Below are positions 18,115-26,559 of a DNA stretch of 64,000 bases, piece after piece. Each line of letters opens with the position of its first letter. Within the stretch, counting starts at the first letter, position 1. A program made the translations under genes and the position numbers. The stretch is from Mumia xiangluensis (GTDB taxonomy: Bacteria > Actinomycetota > Actinomycetes > Propionibacteriales > Nocardioidaceae), in NCBI RefSeq assembly GCF_010994095.1, contig NZ_WJYO01000003.1, positions 521,833-585,832 on the forward strand, given 5' to 3'. The notes below the pieces were generated by a model. The model did no database searches and had not been told where the DNA came from. It saw nothing but the letters and a program-made list of their open reading frames with translations.

Positions 18115-19248
18115 ATGGAGCGAACCCGTCCGTACCGCGTCGTCGTCTGGGGCCCGGGCTACACCGGCTCGCAGGCGCTGCGGGAGATCGCTCGACGGCC
18201 CGAGCTGGACCTCGTGGGATGCGTGGCGTACTCGCCGTCGAAGGTCGGCCAGGACGCCATGGCATACATCGGAGAGGAGCCGTGCGGCATCACGATCACC
18301 GACGACAAGGAGGCGATCTACGCGCTCGACGCCGACGTCGTCCTGTACGCCGGGGCGTCGACGCCGGACGAGTCCGCGCGGCACGAGGAGATCACCCGGC
18401 TGCTGCGCTCGGGCAAGAACGTCGTCACCACCACCGCGTACTTCTTCCCCTGGCAGCACGGCGAGGACTACGTCCGGCCGCTGGAGGACGCGTGTGCAGC
18501 GGGCGGTACGACGCTGCACGGGACGGGGGTGCACCCGGGGTGGTTCGTCGAGCGCTTCGCGCTGACGAGCGCGAGCCTGTGCACGTCGGTGTCGTCGATC
18601 GCGGTCCGCGAGGTGTGCGACCTCAGCCACCACGCCGGCGAGATCATCGCGGCGATCGGCTTCGGCAAGCGACCCGAGCGTCTCGGGTCCCGCACGCGCA
18701 AGGAGATCCTCAGCCGCTACTACTTCGAGTGCATCGCCGGGCTCGGCCACCTGCTGGGGCTCGAGCTGGACGAGATCGTCGCCGAGGTCGTCTACGTCCC
18801 CAGCCCGCGGACGTTGGAGTGCGCCGGGGTGACGGTCGAGGAGGGCACGGTCGCCGTCGTCGACGGCACGTGGTCCGGCGTGGTCGGTGGCGAGACCGTG
18901 ATCTCGATCCGCGAGCTGTGGTACCTCGACGCCGATCTCGTCGATCCCGCGATCACGGTGAGCTCTCCCGACATGTACGAGGTGGCCGTCGAGGGCCTGC
19001 CGATCGACGTACGGACCCGCGCCGACCTGTTCACCTCCGACACCCATGACGTCTTCGGCGTCGACGACCGGCAGTCCGCCGCGAACCTGGCGACCGCCGT
19101 CCAGCTCGTCCAGGCGGCACCCTCCGTCGTGGAGGCGCCGCCCGGGATCCTGCTCGCCCCCGGATTCGCGTACCCGGCTGCCGACCTGCGGACCATCCCC
19201 GACCCGCTCGCTCGCCGCCCGCGGCCCATCCCAACCCTCATCCGCTGA
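18115..19248 (+). CDS. DapB-like NAD(P)-binding oxidoreductase
   Basis: 377 residues. A Rossmann N-terminus (VVVWGPGYTGSQALREI) is followed by a dihydrodipicolinate-reductase-like N-domain and a C-terminal domain with VHPGWF and a FECIAGLGHLLGLE helix. Similar proteins are usually annotated as dihydrodipicolinate reductase or 2,4-diaminopentanoate dehydrogenase relatives and are common in actinobacterial catabolic clusters, where their substrate is unknown. It is the last gene of the thiolase operon and is followed by a large hairpin at 19276-19340. Confidence 0.75.
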   Translation: MERTRPYRVVVWGPGYTGSQALREIARRPELDLVGCVAYSPSKVGQDAMAYIGEEPCGITITDDKEAIYALDADVVLYAGASTPDESARHEEITRLLRSGKNVVTTTAYFFPWQHGEDYVRPLEDACAAGGTTLHGTGVHPGWFVERFALTSASLCTSVSSIAVREVCDLSHHAGEIIAAIGFGKRPERLGSRTRKEILSRYYFECIAGLGHLLGLELDEIVAEVVYVPSPRTLECAGVTVEEGTVAVVDGTWSGVVGGETVISIRELWYLDADLVDPAITVSSPDMYEVAVEGLPIDVRTRADLFTSDTHDVFGVDDRQSAANLATAVQLVQAAPSVVEAPPGILLAPGFAYPAADLRTIPDPLARRPRPIPTLIR

Positions 19249-19275
19249 CCGCCCTCCCCCTCCCCCTCGACCCGA

Positions 19276-19340
19276 CGCCGCATTGGTACGCGAGTGGTCA
19301 CGCGGACGACACCGGTGACCACTCCCGCACCAACGCGGCG
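19276..19340. terminator. Bidirectional hairpin terminator
   Basis: The inner stem GAGTGGTCAC (19292-19301) pairs perfectly with 19315-19324, and an outer arm at 19276-19287 pairs with 19329-19340 (one G-T pair). It lies between convergent genes ending at 19248 (+) and 19364 (-). Confidence 0.75.
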
Positions 19341-19363
19341 AGGTCAGGAGAGGACAGGAGGGG

Positions 19364-20518
19364 TCAGTACGAGCGCGGCAGGCCGAGGGTGTGCTGCGCG
19401 ACGTAGTTCAGCACCATCTCGCGGCTCACCGGCGCCGAACGCATCAGCCGCGTGAGGCCCCACAGGTCGGCGATCCCGTACTCGCTGGCGAACGCGTTGC
19501 CGCCGTGGACCTGCACGGCCTGGTCGAAGGCGAACAGCACGGCGTCGGCCGCGGCCAGCTTGGCGACCGAGGCCGACTCCCCGACCGTCGGCTCGCCGTG
19601 GTCGAACTCCCACGCGGCCTTGTAGGCCATCAGGCGAGAGAGCTCGATCTGGATCTTCGCCTCCGCCAACGGGTGGGAGACGCCCTGGTGGGCACCGATC
19701 GGCTGACCCCACACGTCCCGGCTCTTCGCGTACGACACGGCCTTGCCCATGAAGTAGCGCCCGAGCCCGACCGCCTGCGCCGCGACGTTGATCCGCTCCG
19801 GGTTCAGGCCCGAGAAGACCTGGAGCATCCCCTTCCCCGGCACACCTCCGACGAGATTCGCCTCGGGGACGTCGACACCGTCGAGGAAGACCGAGAACTG
19901 CCGGTCCGGCTCCTTGATCTCCATCGCGATCGGCTGGTACTCGAGCCCCGGCCGGTCGGTCTCGACGATGAAGAGCCCGAGCTCCGCACGGCCCGACGGA
20001 TCGGTCCCGGTGCGCGCGACGACCAGCACCGCATCGGCCACGTCGATCCCGGTGATGTACTGCTTCTGCCCTGACAGCCGCCATGTCCCGTTCTCGAGGC
20101 GCGCAGTGGTCGCGAGGTTCGGGGCGTTCGACCCCGACCCCGACTCGGTGATCGCGAACGCCATCTTCTGCTGTCCGGACGCGAGCGCGGGAAGCCAGCG
20201 GCGCTTCTGGTCCTCGGTCCCGAAGTCGTCGATGATCGGGCCGCACATGCCGGCGACGATGAGGAAGATCAGCGGGCATCCCTGGGCCGCGAGCTCCTCG
20301 ATCACGATCGCCATCTCGTAGATGCCGCCGCCACCCCCGCCGTACTCCTCGGGGAGGTTGACGCCCCCGAAGCCCTGCCCGAACACGGTGCTCCACAGCT
20401 CGTCGACGAACACCCCGCCTGTCGTGCACTTCACGAAGTAGTCGTGGCCGAAGCCCGCCCCGATCTCGGCGACTGCCGCTCGGATCGCCGCGTGCTCGGG
20501 TGATTCTCGAAAGTCCAT
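19364..20518 (-). CDS. Acyl-CoA dehydrogenase
   Basis: 384 residues from the ATG of MDFRESPEH, preceded by GAAGAGG. Motifs: NLPEEYGGGGGG, ITESGSGSNAPNL, LSGQKQYITGI, and a VHGGNAFASEYGI segment. A catalytic glutamate is predicted at Glu241 in NPERIN, the position used by isovaleryl- and steroid-type enzymes. Unlike the other catalytic subunits here it has no adjacent partner and is likely a homotetramer. It is transcribed alone from the operator region at 20556-20585. Confidence 0.9.
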   Translation of the reverse strand: MDFRESPEHAAIRAAVAEIGAGFGHDYFVKCTTGGVFVDELWSTVFGQGFGGVNLPEEYGGGGGGIYEMAIVIEELAAQGCPLIFLIVAGMCGPIIDDFGTEDQKRRWLPALASGQQKMAFAITESGSGSNAPNLATTARLENGTWRLSGQKQYITGIDVADAVLVVARTGTDPSGRAELGLFIVETDRPGLEYQPIAMEIKEPDRQFSVFLDGVDVPEANLVGGVPGKGMLQVFSGLNPERINVAAQAVGLGRYFMGKAVSYAKSRDVWGQPIGAHQGVSHPLAEAKIQIELSRLMAYKAAWEFDHGEPTVGESASVAKLAAADAVLFAFDQAVQVHGGNAFASEYGIADLWGLTRLMRSAPVSREMVLNYVAQHTLGLPRSY

Positions 20519-20555
20519 GCCAACCTCTTCGCCGGATCGGGTGCTCCGTCCCACC

Positions 20556-20585
20556 TTGCCAGCCAACTAGTCGGTTGACTAGAGT
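20556..20585. promoter_or_regulatory. Operator/promoter, site B
   Basis: Palindrome CCAACTA-GT-CGGTTGA at 20563-20578. On the plus strand TTGCCA (20556-20561) and TAGAGT (20580-20585) are spaced 18 bases with the palindrome filling the spacer. It serves the crotonase at 20616 and probably also represses the divergent acyl-CoA dehydrogenase at 20518. Confidence 0.75.
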
Positions 20586-20615
20586 CGAGCGACAGTTCCG
20601 GCACGGAGGGGATCC

Positions 20616-21527
20616 ATGAGCGATGTCGCGTTCGCCCTCGACCACCACGTCGCGACCCTCACGTTGTCGCGACCGGACTCGCTCAACGCACTGAGCGACT
20701 CGATGCTCGACGAGCTCGTCGCGCTCTTCGACCGCTGCGACACCGACGACGACGTGCGCTGCATCGTCCTCACGGGCGCGGGCCGTGCCTTCTCCGCGGG
20801 CGCCGACCTCAGCGGAGGCGCCGACACCTTCGCCGACTGGTTCGGCGGCGGGGACTCAGCCGGCGCAGCGGCCGATGCGGGCGAGCAGGCGTCGTGGCGC
20901 GAGCCGCGCAGAGACGCCGGCGGTGTCATGGCCCTGCGGATCTACGACTCGCTCAAGCCCGTCATCGTCGCTCTCAACGGCCCGGCCGTCGGCGGCGGCG
21001 CGTCGCTCACCTTGCCTGCGGACCTCCGTCTGGCATGTCCCGAGGGGACGATCGGCTTCGTGTTCACCGCACGGGGGCTCGTCCCCGAGTCGTGCTCGAG
21101 CTGGTTCCTCCCCCGGCTCGTCGGCATGTCGACCGCTCAGGAGTGGATCCTCACGTCACGCAAGATCGGGGCCGACGAGGCCCTGGCAAAAGGCCTGCTG
21201 CACGCGGTGCACCCGGCGGACCGCCTGATGGACGAGGCGTACGCGATCGCCGACCGCATCAGCACGCGCACGGCCCCGGTCTCGGCCTCGCTCGCGCGCC
21301 GGATGCTGTGGCGGTCGCTCGAGCTCCCTCATCCGATGCGCGCGCACGAGATCGAGACACGCGCCCTCGACGCCCGCAGCACCAGCGCCGACGTCCGCGA
21401 GGGCGTGACGGCCTTCCTCGAGAAGCGACCGCCGCAGTTCCGCGCCCGCGTCAGCACCGACCTCCCCGACGTCTTTGCCTCCCTTCCCACGCCGGCGTAC
21501 GTCGCGCCGCGGCTCGCGAAGGACTGA
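20616..21527 (+). CDS. Enoyl-CoA hydratase/isomerase family protein with an inserted loop
   Basis: 303 residues, about 40 more than a typical crotonase. After the oxyanion motif GRAFSAGADLSGG there is an insert of about 35 residues rich in G, A, D and R before the next helix (VMALRIYDSLKP). The second motif NGPAVGGGASLTL and GLVPESCSSWFLPRLVG, with the active-site Glu, are intact. It is followed after 5 bases by an IpdA-like subunit; a crotonase beside IpdAB is also the arrangement in the mycobacterial steroid C/D-ring locus (established knowledge), where EchA20 opens the D ring. The exact equivalence is not proven. Confidence 0.85.
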   Translation: MSDVAFALDHHVATLTLSRPDSLNALSDSMLDELVALFDRCDTDDDVRCIVLTGAGRAFSAGADLSGGADTFADWFGGGDSAGAAADAGEQASWREPRRDAGGVMALRIYDSLKPVIVALNGPAVGGGASLTLPADLRLACPEGTIGFVFTARGLVPESCSSWFLPRLVGMSTAQEWILTSRKIGADEALAKGLLHAVHPADRLMDEAYAIADRISTRTAPVSASLARRMLWRSLELPHPMRAHEIETRALDARSTSADVREGVTAFLEKRPPQFRARVSTDLPDVFASLPTPAYVAPRLAKD

Positions 21528-21532
21528 CACCG

Positions 21533-22420
21533 ATGCCGGACAAGGTGATGACGGCCGCGGAGGCGGTCGGGCTGATCCGTGACGGCGACGTCGTCGGGCT
21601 CCAGGCCGGACCGACGCAGTGCGCACCGATGAGTCTCGTGCGCGCACTCGTCAGGGCCGGCCGGCGCGACCTTCATGCTGTCTCGCTCAGCGGGTCGATG
21701 GCCCTGGACTGGCTCGCGACCAGCGGAGCGCTCACCCGCCTCACGACCGCGGCCGTGACGATGGAGAGCTACGGCATGTGCCGCCAGGTCCGGCGTGCCG
21801 TCGAGTCGGGCGTCGTGGGGTTCGAGGAGCTGTCCGAGACCGCTCTGCTCGCCCGCCTCGGCGCGGCCGCCCGAGGACTCCCCTTCCTGCCCACCCGCGG
21901 CATGCTCGGCTCCGACCTCCTGTCCGTCGGCAACGCTCATCTCGCGGTGATCGACGACCCGTTCGGGGGGCCGCCGGTCGTCGCCTGCCAGGCACTGCGA
22001 CCCGACGTCGCGCTCCTGCACGCCCATCGGGCGGACGCCGACGGCAACGTCGCGGTCGACCCCGGCCCGCGCCACCCGATGACCACCCTGCTGCCGCGTG
22101 CCAGCGACCGGGTGGTCGTCAGCGTCGAGGAGATCGTCGACGCCGACACGCTCCGCGAGCATCCGGAGCAGACCATCCTCCCGAGCTTCGCGGTGGACGC
22201 CGTCGTCCTCGCGCCGTACGGGGCCCACCCGACGTCGCTCTTCCCGCGGTACGACTACGACGCGGCGGCCTTCCAAGCCTGGGTGGACGCGTCGCGCGAC
22301 CCCGCCGACGCCGAGGCGTTCCTCGCCTCGTACGTGCACGGACCGGCGACGCACGACGACTACCTCGCCCTCGTCGGTGCCGACCGCCTGTCCGCTCTCA
22401 CGATGGAGCGGGCGTCGTGA
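21533..22420 (+). CDS. CoA-transferase family I, A subunit (IpdA-like)
   Basis: 295 residues from ATG; a second ATG 15 bases on is possible. The N-terminal MTAAEAVGLIRDGDVVGLQAG is the A-subunit start of family I CoA-transferases, and the length agrees with IpdA (about 290), the steroid ring-opening hydrolase subunit, rather than with ketoacid transferases (about 230). It overlaps the B subunit by GTGA. In the IpdAB reaction a ring C-C bond of a CoA-linked diketone is hydrolysed; activity on the same class of ring is an inference from sequence style and neighbours. Confidence 0.7.
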   Translation: MPDKVMTAAEAVGLIRDGDVVGLQAGPTQCAPMSLVRALVRAGRRDLHAVSLSGSMALDWLATSGALTRLTTAAVTMESYGMCRQVRRAVESGVVGFEELSETALLARLGAAARGLPFLPTRGMLGSDLLSVGNAHLAVIDDPFGGPPVVACQALRPDVALLHAHRADADGNVAVDPGPRHPMTTLLPRASDRVVVSVEEIVDADTLREHPEQTILPSFAVDAVVLAPYGAHPTSLFPRYDYDAAAFQAWVDASRDPADAEAFLASYVHGPATHDDYLALVGADRLSALTMERAS

Positions 22421-23253
22421 GCGGCGCGAAGCGGTCGACGGAGGCACAGCCCGGCGACGCTCCGTCCACCAGCTACTCGGTCGACGAGCTCGTCGTGAGC
22501 CGTCTCGCTGCGGAGCTCGCGGACGACGACCAGGTGCTCAACGGCCTGTCGTCGTTCGTCCCCGTCTGCGCGATCGAGCTGGCCCGGCGGACGCACGCGC
22601 CCGGCCTCGTATGGGTCGCGGGCGGGACCGGTGTCTCGCCGTCACACCCGAGGATGACGGCGTCCACCTTCGAGTGGCCGCTGTGGGACAGCGCGCTGAT
22701 GTACGTCGACGTGGCCACCGAGCTGTGGGACTGGGTGGCCGACCCGCGGCGCTTCCGCACGTTCTTCGCCGGCGCCGCCCAGCTCGACGCCTTCGGCAAC
22801 GCCAACATCTCGGTCGTCGGCGACTACCACCGCCCCCGCGTACGCCTCTCGGGGACGGCGGGTCTGGCCGACATGAGCGTGCTCGACAAGCGGATCGTGT
22901 ACGTCGTCACCGACCACGACCCGCGCACGCTGGTCGAACGCGTCGACTTCCGGTCCGGAGTCGGCTTTCTCGACGGGTACGGCGAGCGCGCGCGCCGCGG
23001 CCTGGGAGGCGGGCCGGCGCTGGTCGTCACGAACCTCGCCGTGTTCGACTTCGCGCCGTCCTCGCAGCGGATGCGGCTCCGTACGGTGCATGCAGGGCAC
23101 ACCGTCGACGACGTCCTCGCCGCCACCGGGTTCGTCCCCGTGATCGCCGACGACGTCACCGTCACCCCGGCGCCGACCGTCGCGCAGGTGGCGCTCCTGC
23201 GCGACGAGATCGACCCCGAGGGCTACCGTCGACGCGGCTTCCCCGCTCGGTGA
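22417..23253 (+). CDS. CoA-transferase family I, B subunit (IpdB-like)
   Basis: 278 residues from a GTG overlapping the A-subunit stop. It has the family I fold (NGLSSFVPVCAIELARR, AAQLDAFGNANIS, a VVTNLAVFDF segment near the end). Where true CoA-transferases carry the ENG-type catalytic glutamate this protein reads WVAGGTGVSP, so it should not form the glutamyl-CoA intermediate; loss of that residue is consistent with an IpdB-like hydrolase. It is convergent with the next crotonase, leaving only 9 bases between stops. Confidence 0.7.
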   Translation: MSGAKRSTEAQPGDAPSTSYSVDELVVSRLAAELADDDQVLNGLSSFVPVCAIELARRTHAPGLVWVAGGTGVSPSHPRMTASTFEWPLWDSALMYVDVATELWDWVADPRRFRTFFAGAAQLDAFGNANISVVGDYHRPRVRLSGTAGLADMSVLDKRIVYVVTDHDPRTLVERVDFRSGVGFLDGYGERARRGLGGGPALVVTNLAVFDFAPSSQRMRLRTVHAGHTVDDVLAATGFVPVIADDVTVTPAPTVAQVALLRDEIDPEGYRRRGFPAR

Positions 23254-23262
23254 CCCGCGAGG

Positions 23263-24027
23263 TCACCGCCCCGTGAAGACCGGGTCGCGCTTCTGCGCGA
23301 ACGCCGCGAACGCCTCCGCCACGTCGGTCGTCCCGGTCGCGACGACGGCAGCAGCCGCCTCGGCGTCGAGCTGGGCGTCGAACGCCGTCTCGTACGAGGC
23401 GTGGAGGAGCTGCTTGGTCAGCCTCTGGGCGACCGGCGCGCCTGCGGCGAGCCTGCCGGCGACCTCGCGGGCGCGTGCGAGGAGGGTGTCGTCGGGGACG
23501 ACCTCCGCGACGATGCCGAGCGCCGCCGCCTCGTCCGCGCCGACCGGCTCACCGAGCAGCGCGAGCCGCTTCGCCGTCTGCATTCCGACGATCCGGGGCA
23601 GCAGCCACGAGCTGCCGAAGTCTGGGACGAGTCCGCGCTTGACGAAGACCTGGCAGAACACCGCACGCTCCGACGCGACGGTGAGGTCCGCGGCCAGCGC
23701 GATGCTCATGCCCGCCCCGTACGCCGGGCCGCCGACCGCGGCGACGACGGGCTGCGGGAGCCGGTGCAAGGCGCGCGCAGTCTCCTGGATGCGTCCCATG
23801 ATCGCGACGACCGACTCGTCCGGCACCGTCTCCGCGAGGTGTGCGCCCGAGCAGAAGGCGCCCGGCGCGCCGGTGATCAGCACGGCACGGTCGCCCGACG
23901 ATCCCGCGACCTGGCGCAGAGCGTCGCCGAGCGCCGCGAACTCGTCCGGCGTGAGCGCGTTGCGGCGCTCTGGCGCGTTCAGGGTGATCTCGACGACCCC
24001 GTCGCCGCGGACGACATCGATGCTCAT
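23263..24027 (-). CDS. Enoyl-CoA hydratase/isomerase (PaaG-like)
   Basis: 254 residues from the ATG that overlaps the MaoC stop. Motifs: LNAPERRNALTPDEF, GAFCSGAHLAE, GGPAYGAGMSIALAAD, and GLVPDFGSSWLLPRIVG; an Asp, not Glu, is present at the active-site position, as in PaaG-type delta-isomerases, and the RDPVFTGR ending is typical. It probably isomerises an enoyl-CoA double bond for the MaoC hydratase encoded just upstream. Last gene of the operon 27426-23263. Confidence 0.87.
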   Translation of the reverse strand: MSIDVVRGDGVVEITLNAPERRNALTPDEFAALGDALRQVAGSSGDRAVLITGAPGAFCSGAHLAETVPDESVVAIMGRIQETARALHRLPQPVVAAVGGPAYGAGMSIALAADLTVASERAVFCQVFVKRGLVPDFGSSWLLPRIVGMQTAKRLALLGEPVGADEAAALGIVAEVVPDDTLLARAREVAGRLAAGAPVAQRLTKQLLHASYETAFDAQLDAEAAAAVVATGTTDVAEAFAAFAQKRDPVFTGR

Positions 24028-24902
24028 GCGGTCGCCTCGTGGGCGGCGACCACGATCTCCCCGCCCGACAGCGCGGGCGCACCGTCGCGGTCGAGAACCT
24101 GAGTCGTGAAGAGGATCCTGTCCGATGCGACCCACACCGCGGTACGCAACGTCTCTCCCGGGAAGACGACCCCGGCGAACCGCGCCTCGAGCGACCGCAC
24201 CGCCGACGACCGCCCGTCGAGCACGCGGTCGACGACGGCCCGGCAGACCGCCCCGTAGGTGCACAGACCGTGCAGGATCGGGCGCGGGAAGCCCGCCGCG
24301 GAAGCGACCTCCGGATCGCTGTGCAGCGGGTTCCGGTCTCCGAGGAGGCGGTAGAGCAGGGCCTGCTGCGGGAGGATCGTCGTCTCCAGGATGTGGTCCG
24401 GCGCGCGGTCGGGCGGTGCCGGCGGACCGTCGGGGCCTCGATCACCGCCGAACCCGCCCTCACCGCGGGAGTACATCCGCATGCTCGACGTCCACAGCGG
24501 CTCGCCGTCGGAGCCCACTGCCTCGCTGTCCACGACGATGATCGCGGCGGACCCCTTGTCGTACAGCGCGGCGACCCCGGTGGACACCTCGGCCTTGCCG
24601 TCGCGCGGGATCGGGCGGTGCAGCTCGACCCGCTGGCTCGCGTGCAGGATCGTGCTCAGGTCGACGTCGACCCCCGGAAAGCTCACCGCCGGCGGTGAGG
24701 TCGCGCGCAGGGTCGGCGCGACCACCGCGAAGGTCGGCAGCACCTCCTCTCCGCGCTCGGTCGCGTACGCGAGCTGCCGCACGTCGGTCGGATCGGCGCC
24801 GGCTCCGAGCGCGAGGTGGTAGAGGAGGACGTCGGACTCCTGCCAGCTGATCGGCGTGACCGAGGGCGGTGCGTCGAGGGCGGCGGAGGGGTCGATGGGC
24901 AT
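24024..24902 (-). CDS. MaoC-type (R)-specific enoyl-CoA hydratase 2
   Basis: 292 residues with two hotdog halves. The second carries the hydratase-2 motif LLGDRNPLHSDPEVASAAGF (Asp/His catalytic pair) around residues 190-215, and the N-terminal half LLYHLALGAGADPTDVRQLAY has the sequence of the non-catalytic half in peroxisomal MFE-2. It makes (R)-3-hydroxyacyl-CoA, which the (R)-specific SDR at 26560-27426 could oxidise. The gene overlaps the following crotonase by ATGA and lies 4 bases after the ligase. Confidence 0.88.
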   Translation of the reverse strand: MPIDPSAALDAPPSVTPISWQESDVLLYHLALGAGADPTDVRQLAYATERGEEVLPTFAVVAPTLRATSPPAVSFPGVDVDLSTILHASQRVELHRPIPRDGKAEVSTGVAALYDKGSAAIIVVDSEAVGSDGEPLWTSSMRMYSRGEGGFGGDRGPDGPPAPPDRAPDHILETTILPQQALLYRLLGDRNPLHSDPEVASAAGFPRPILHGLCTYGAVCRAVVDRVLDGRSSAVRSLEARFAGVVFPGETLRTAVWVASDRILFTTQVLDRDGAPALSGGEIVVAAHEATA

Positions 24903-24906
24903 CGGT

Positions 24907-26556
24907 CTAGCTCCTTGCGGTGGTGAGGTCTTCGGGGTTGCCGGGTTCAGTGGCCAGAGCTTCGTTCGTCTCCTGCCGGACGGTGACCCGGCGGATCTTG
25001 CCGGACGCGGTCGTCGGCAGCTGGTCCACGAACCGCCATGCGATCGGGATCTTGAACCGCGCGACTTTGCCGGTCAGGTGAGCAGTCAGCTCGTCGGTCG
25101 AGATCTCCGCCCCCGGGACGGGCACCACGACTCCGGCGACCGTCTCGCCCAGCCGCGCGTCGTCGACACCGACGAGCACCGCGGCCGCGACCTGTGGCAG
25201 CTGCACCAGCAGCTCCTCGACCTCAGCCGGGTAGATGTTCTCGCCCCCGCGGATGATGACGTCCTTCGCGCGGTCGCGGAACTCGATGTACCCGAGCTCG
25301 TCCATCGCCCCGACGTCGCCGGTACGAAGGAAGCCGTCCTCCGTCATCGTCGCCGCGGTCTGCTCCGGGTCCTGCCAGTACCCGGCCATCACGTTCGGGG
25401 ACTGCACCTGGATCTCGCCGGGCACACCGACCGGGCAGGTCTCGCCGGTCAGGACATCAGCAATCCGGACTGTGGCTCCCGGGAGCGGTCTGCCGACCGT
25501 ACGCGACAAGGTCTCCGGATCGTCCGCGACATCGGTCGAGGTGATGAGCGGGCACTCCGACTGGCCGTACCCGATCACGGTCGGCGCCCCCAGCTGGTCA
25601 CGGATCCGCTCGACGACCGCACGGCTCACGGTGGCGCCTCCGAGGCCGACGGAGGCGATCCCCGCGTCGCGCGCGTCGTCGCCGAGCCGGTCGAGGAGGT
25701 CGACCAGCATCGTCGGGACGCCGCCGAGCCGGGTGATCACCCCCGTACGCAGGAGGTCGGTCGCCTCGCTCGGGTTCCACCGGTCGACCACGACGAACGA
25801 TCCCCCGCCGAGCGGGCCGCCGAAGACGACGAAGCACGAGCCTCCGATGTGGTGGTACGGGACAGGGTTGAGCCAGACGTCGTCGTCGCCGATCACATCG
25901 TGGTGGTTGCGTTGGAACGCCCCGTTGACCGCGGCCCGGTGGCTCACGACGGCACCCTTGGCGCGGCCCGTCGTTCCTGAGGTGAACTGGATGAGGAACG
26001 GGTCCTCTGGCGCGACCACAGGGAGGTCGCCCACCGGCTGCGACGCAGCCCACGGGAGCAAGTCGTCGAGCGCGACGACCTCGATGCCGCCGACCAGCCC
26101 GGTCGCCCGGGGCTCGAGGTCGTCGCCGGCGACCGTCGCCCCCGCGAACACGATCGACGGAGTCGTGAGCCCCACGCCGTGGCGGACCTCATCGTCGCTC
26201 CAGCCGGTGTTGAGCGGCGTCAGGATCGTCCCGGCGTACGCGCACGCGTAGTGCAGCAGCACGTACGAGACGGAGTTGCGGCCCCAGACGCCTACCCGGT
26301 CGCCGGGCGCGAACCGCCCGGCGAGGGCGCCCGCGATCGTCCGGGCATCACGGTCGAGCGCGGCGTACGACAGCTCCCGCCAGGCGCCGTCCTCACGCCA
26401 CCGCAGCGCCGGCGCATCGCCGAGCTCGGGCAGCCGGCGGGCGAGCATCTGAGGGAGCGACTCCTCGAGCACGTCGTCGAGGCGGTCGGCCTCCCAGTAC
26501 GCGAGGGAGCCGATGCGTCTCCGCCCGTTGGTCGGAACGGCACTCGTCTGGCTCAT
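24907..26556 (-). CDS. Acyl-CoA synthetase (AMP-forming), FadD-like
   Basis: 549 residues. Motifs: QFTSGTTGRAKGAVVSH, GYGQSECP, GYWQDPEQTAATMTEDGFLRTGD, DRAKDVIIRGGENIYPAEVEE and TTASGKIRR with the adenylation lysine. It lies between the SDR (3 bases) and the MaoC hydratase (4 bases). It activates a carboxylate for the split MFE-2 system. Its closest relatives within the window by motif are the ligase at 53445 and then the CaiC-like pair. Confidence 0.88.
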   Translation of the reverse strand: MSQTSAVPTNGRRRIGSLAYWEADRLDDVLEESLPQMLARRLPELGDAPALRWREDGAWRELSYAALDRDARTIAGALAGRFAPGDRVGVWGRNSVSYVLLHYACAYAGTILTPLNTGWSDDEVRHGVGLTTPSIVFAGATVAGDDLEPRATGLVGGIEVVALDDLLPWAASQPVGDLPVVAPEDPFLIQFTSGTTGRAKGAVVSHRAAVNGAFQRNHHDVIGDDDVWLNPVPYHHIGGSCFVVFGGPLGGGSFVVVDRWNPSEATDLLRTGVITRLGGVPTMLVDLLDRLGDDARDAGIASVGLGGATVSRAVVERIRDQLGAPTVIGYGQSECPLITSTDVADDPETLSRTVGRPLPGATVRIADVLTGETCPVGVPGEIQVQSPNVMAGYWQDPEQTAATMTEDGFLRTGDVGAMDELGYIEFRDRAKDVIIRGGENIYPAEVEELLVQLPQVAAAVLVGVDDARLGETVAGVVVPVPGAEISTDELTAHLTGKVARFKIPIAWRFVDQLPTTASGKIRRVTVRQETNEALATEPGNPEDLTTARS

Positions 26557-26559
26557 CGG

